A stretch of 64,000 nt of DNA from the NCBI GenBank assembly GCA_964537685.1, contig CAZICM010000038.1, positions 1-64,000 of the forward strand, read 5' to 3'. Both the position numbers and the translations under genes were made by a program. The stretch comes from CAZICM01 sp964537685 (lineage in GTDB: Bacteria > Myxococcota_A > Polyangia > Polyangiales > Polyangiaceae). The notes below the pieces were generated by a model that saw nothing but the letters and a program-made list of their open reading frames with translations, did no database searches and was not told the origin of the DNA. Positions 61,959 through 64,000 of the stretch are shown piece by piece; the stretch's first letter is position 1; every line of letters begins with the position of its first letter.

Positions 61959-62870
61959 ATGAGCGTGGGCTACAATTCTCCTTTGTATATTCTGCCTTTC
62001 GATCACCGAGGATCATTTCAATCAAAAATGTTTGGCTGGAAAGGCGCCCTTTCCGAGGAGCAGACCGCAGAGATCGCCGCAGCGAAAGCCGTTATTTACG
62101 ATGGTTTCAAACAGGCGGTGAACCAGGGCGTGCCCAAGGATCGGGCGGGTATTTTGGTGGACGAGCAATTCGGCGGTGCGGTTGCGCGGGACGCCAAAGA
62201 GAGCGGTTTCGCGCTCGCGATGCCCGCTGAAAAGAGCGGCCAGGATGAATTCGATTTTGAGTACGGCGACGAATTCGGCGCGCATATCGAAGCCTTCAAT
62301 CCAACCTTCTGCAAAGTGCTGGTGCGTTACAATCCCGAGGGAGATCCGGGCATGAATGAACGGCAGACGGCCCGTTTAAAGCGTTTGTCGGATTTTCTGC
62401 ACAGCCATGGCCGCAAATACATGTTTGAGCTCTTGGTCCCCGCCGAAAAAGCTCAATTGGATGCGGTGGGCGGAAACAAGAAAGAATACGATCGAAATGT
62501 CCGCCCCAATTTAATGATTCGCGCCATTCATATTCTTCAGGACGCGGGCGTGGAGCCGGACGTGTGGAAGATTGAAGGCTTGGATTCCCGCGAAGACTGC
62601 GCGCGCGTGGCGGAAGCAGCGCGGCGCGGCGGACGCGATGGCGTGGGCTGCATTATTTTGGGCCGCGGCGAAGACGACAAGAAAGTTGTTGAATGGCTTA
62701 AGGCGGCGGCCGGAGTTCCGGGCTTTATTGGATTTGCCGTGGGCCGCACGACGTTTTGGGATCCGTTGGTTGCGTTTCGGGCCAAGGAAATCTCGAGGGA
62801 GGAAGCCGTAACGCGCATTGCGAACAGCTACAAATCCTTCGTCGAGATTTTTGAACAGGCCGGCCGCTGA
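61959..62870 (+). CDS. DUF2090 (IolC C-terminal-like) aldolase-family protein
   Basis: 303 residues. YILPFDHRGSFQSKMFGW opens the chain and GILVDEQFGGAVARDAKESG, KYMFELLVPAEKAQL, EPDVWKIEGLDSREDCARVA and IGFAVGRTTFWDPL follow; these match DUF2090, the C-terminal half of fused IolC/5-dehydro-2-deoxyphosphogluconate aldolases. A standalone TIM-barrel aldolase is inferred, splitting a phosphorylated deoxy-keto sugar acid. No inositol catabolic gene is beside it, so the real substrate may differ. CGGAGC precedes the ATG. Confidence 0.85.
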   Translation: MSVGYNSPLYILPFDHRGSFQSKMFGWKGALSEEQTAEIAAAKAVIYDGFKQAVNQGVPKDRAGILVDEQFGGAVARDAKESGFALAMPAEKSGQDEFDFEYGDEFGAHIEAFNPTFCKVLVRYNPEGDPGMNERQTARLKRLSDFLHSHGRKYMFELLVPAEKAQLDAVGGNKKEYDRNVRPNLMIRAIHILQDAGVEPDVWKIEGLDSREDCARVAEAARRGGRDGVGCIILGRGEDDKKVVEWLKAAAGVPGFIGFAVGRTTFWDPLVAFRAKEISREEAVTRIANSYKSFVEIFEQAGR

Positions 62871-63001
62871 TTCTTTTCTCCTATCGATAAAAGTGCGCCC
62901 GGCACCCGTCTCTACTTTTACTCCCCCCTACAAAAATTGAAACCGCGGCCCTATCGAACCGTATTCGTAAGGCCATGTGGATCAGCAGCCATAAAATTCG
63001 A

Positions 63002-63628
63002 ATGCCAGAAAAGCACGAAGCTTTGCCCGGCCGTTCCGAGCGAATGCCCGTCACCAATAAACATTACGTACTCAATACGGTTTTATTGCCGCCCTATCCG
63101 GAAGGCATGCAGCGCGCCATGTTTGGGATGGGCTGTTTTTGGGGCGCCGAAAAGCAATTTTGGAAAGCGCGGGGCATGTATTCCACGGCGGTGGGATATG
63201 CCGGCGGGTATACGCCGAATCCGACCTACAAAGAAGTATGCAGCGGCTACACAGGGCACAATGAAGTCGTATTGGCCGTATTTGATCCCAAACTCACCAG
63301 CTATGAAGCGCTATTGCGCATTTTTTGGGAGAACCACGATCCAACCCAGGGCATGCGCCAAGGCAACGATGCCGGAACCCAATACCGCTCAGGCATTTAT
63401 TGTTTCGATGAGGATCAGTTAAAAATGGCCGAAGCTTCAAAAAGGGCCTTTCAAAAATCGCTCAATGAAGCAGGATACGGTGCCATAACGACAGAAATTA
63501 TCCCGGCTACTGAACTCTATTATGCCGAGGACTACCATCAGCAGTATCTCGCCAAAAATCCAGGCGGCTATTGTGGACTGGGCGGTACGGGCGTGAGCTG
63601 TCCAGTGGGTATCATTTCACCGGCATAA
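63002..63628 (+). CDS. msrA: MsrA, peptide methionine-(S)-sulfoxide reductase
   Basis: 208 residues from the ATG at 63002; a frame to 62975 exists, but the residues after 63002 align with the E. coli start region (ALPGR..PMPV). Catalytic Cys45 sits in FGMGCFWGAE; YYAEDYHQQYLAKNPGGYCG and the final VSCP carry the resolving cysteines. Reduces S-methionine sulfoxide in the cytoplasm with thioredoxin. Resembles the longer proteobacterial form of MsrA. Confidence 0.95.
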   Translation: MPEKHEALPGRSERMPVTNKHYVLNTVLLPPYPEGMQRAMFGMGCFWGAEKQFWKARGMYSTAVGYAGGYTPNPTYKEVCSGYTGHNEVVLAVFDPKLTSYEALLRIFWENHDPTQGMRQGNDAGTQYRSGIYCFDEDQLKMAEASKRAFQKSLNEAGYGAITTEIIPATELYYAEDYHQQYLAKNPGGYCGLGGTGVSCPVGIISPA

Positions 63629-63660
63629 GCGGGCCCCTGGCATGTTAGCCTGGCCCCGCA

Positions 63661-64000
63661 TTGAATACGCCCTTTCAATCCCTAAACCGCCTCAACGAAC
63701 TGATACGCAAGACCGATCTATTTTTTAATCGCGTCCAAGAGCGTTATGGCGGCTCCATGCAATGCCATACCGGCTGCAGCGATTGCTGCCATGTACAGCT
63801 TTCGGTGACCGCCGCCGAAAGAGCCATGATTGCCGAAGGACTGCGCACGCTGCCTCAAGACATTCGGCGCCGGCTGGCCGAGCGCGCCGGCCATCCCGAT
63901 CCCGAAAAGTGCAGCGCATTAAATGCCGAGGGCAAATGCGATATCTATCCCTTTCGCCCCTTGTTCTGCCGCTCCCACGGATTGCCGATACGCATGGGCA
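63661..64000 (+). CDS. YkgJ-family Cys-cluster protein, 3' part outside the window
   Basis: The first 113 codons of a reading frame starting with TTG at 63661 and open to the window end. It contains CHTGCSDCC (CxxxCxxCC) at residues 35-43 and CDIYPFRPLFCRSHG near 95-109, the cysteine pattern of the YkgJ family, thought to bind zinc or iron-sulfur. The start has no obvious ribosome binding site and could differ. Remaining length unknown. Confidence 0.75.
   Translation, partial: MNTPFQSLNRLNELIRKTDLFFNRVQERYGGSMQCHTGCSDCCHVQLSVTAAERAMIAEGLRTLPQDIRRRLAERAGHPDPEKCSALNAEGKCDIYPFRPLFCRSHGLPIRMG

Noticed and set aside
63629..63660. Terminator after msrA
   Set aside because: GC-rich arms pair only imperfectly and no T-run follows.

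Overview
The window looks like chromosomal DNA from a member of the Myxococcota (Deltaproteobacteria-like), possibly a lineage with a moderately GC-rich genome rather than the very GC-rich classical myxobacteria. The evidence is the gene content: about a dozen short-signal lipoproteins (many Cys-rich or with Ser/Gly/Pro linkers), two Hanks-type Ser/Thr kinases with C-terminal TM tails, an AgmX/PglI-like protein, a DUF1592+DUF1552 pair, a DUF6599-like lipoprotein and a minor-pilin/PilY1 operon. No plasmid, phage or transposase gene was seen. No rRNA and no CRISPR array were found; there is one tRNA.
Layout. 80-1919: two lipoproteins. 1956-8069: two head-to-tail paralogous type IIG-like restriction-modification genes, the downstream one lacking the nuclease motif. 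8115-12466: DUF523 protein, a six-copy 43-bp minisatellite, a thioredoxin-rhodanese fusion, and a translationally coupled P-loop ATPase/TPR pair. 12544-16836: larB-larC (nickel-pincer cofactor), a membrane protein and a PmbA/TldE-like protein. 16837-21204: lamin-tail lipoprotein, small HTH protein, and scpA-scpB, ScpB carrying a huge acidic tail. 21277-30397: SGNH protein plus lipoprotein, alkyl sulfatase, lipoprotein, and the DUF1592/DUF1552 pair. 30472-38231: secreted or lipoprotein genes, inorganic pyrophosphatase, a neprosin-like lipoprotein, a tandem lipoprotein family whose third copy is broken, and a second 43-bp repeat. 38232-42815: kinase/beta-barrel pair, MaoC-like hydratase and an acidic membrane-anchored parvulin. 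42900-51678: DUF6599-like lipoprotein and, divergently, a fimT-pilV-pilW-pilX-pilY1-lipoprotein operon. 51725-56380: complete glycine cleavage genes gcvT-gcvH-gcvP, followed by a 125-bp palindromic element. 56515-64000: lipoprotein, MORN-like protein, fatty acid hydroxylase/sterol desaturase, tRNA-Arg(CCU), trmO, a PEGA-type kinase, a DUF2090 aldolase-like protein, msrA and a truncated YkgJ-type gene.
How it works together. Most of the window is envelope biology (lipoproteins, pili, kinases sensing through the membrane) mixed with housekeeping (ScpAB, glycine cleavage, PPase, MsrA, TrmO). The part most like accessory DNA is 1956-12466, where the IIG pair and the ATPase-TPR pair lie close together; this is the best candidate region for an undescribed system, although no function was demonstrated here. 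Genes are packed tightly: several convergent pairs are separated by 0-9 bp, and several co-directional pairs share 4-bp or 8-bp start/stop overlaps.
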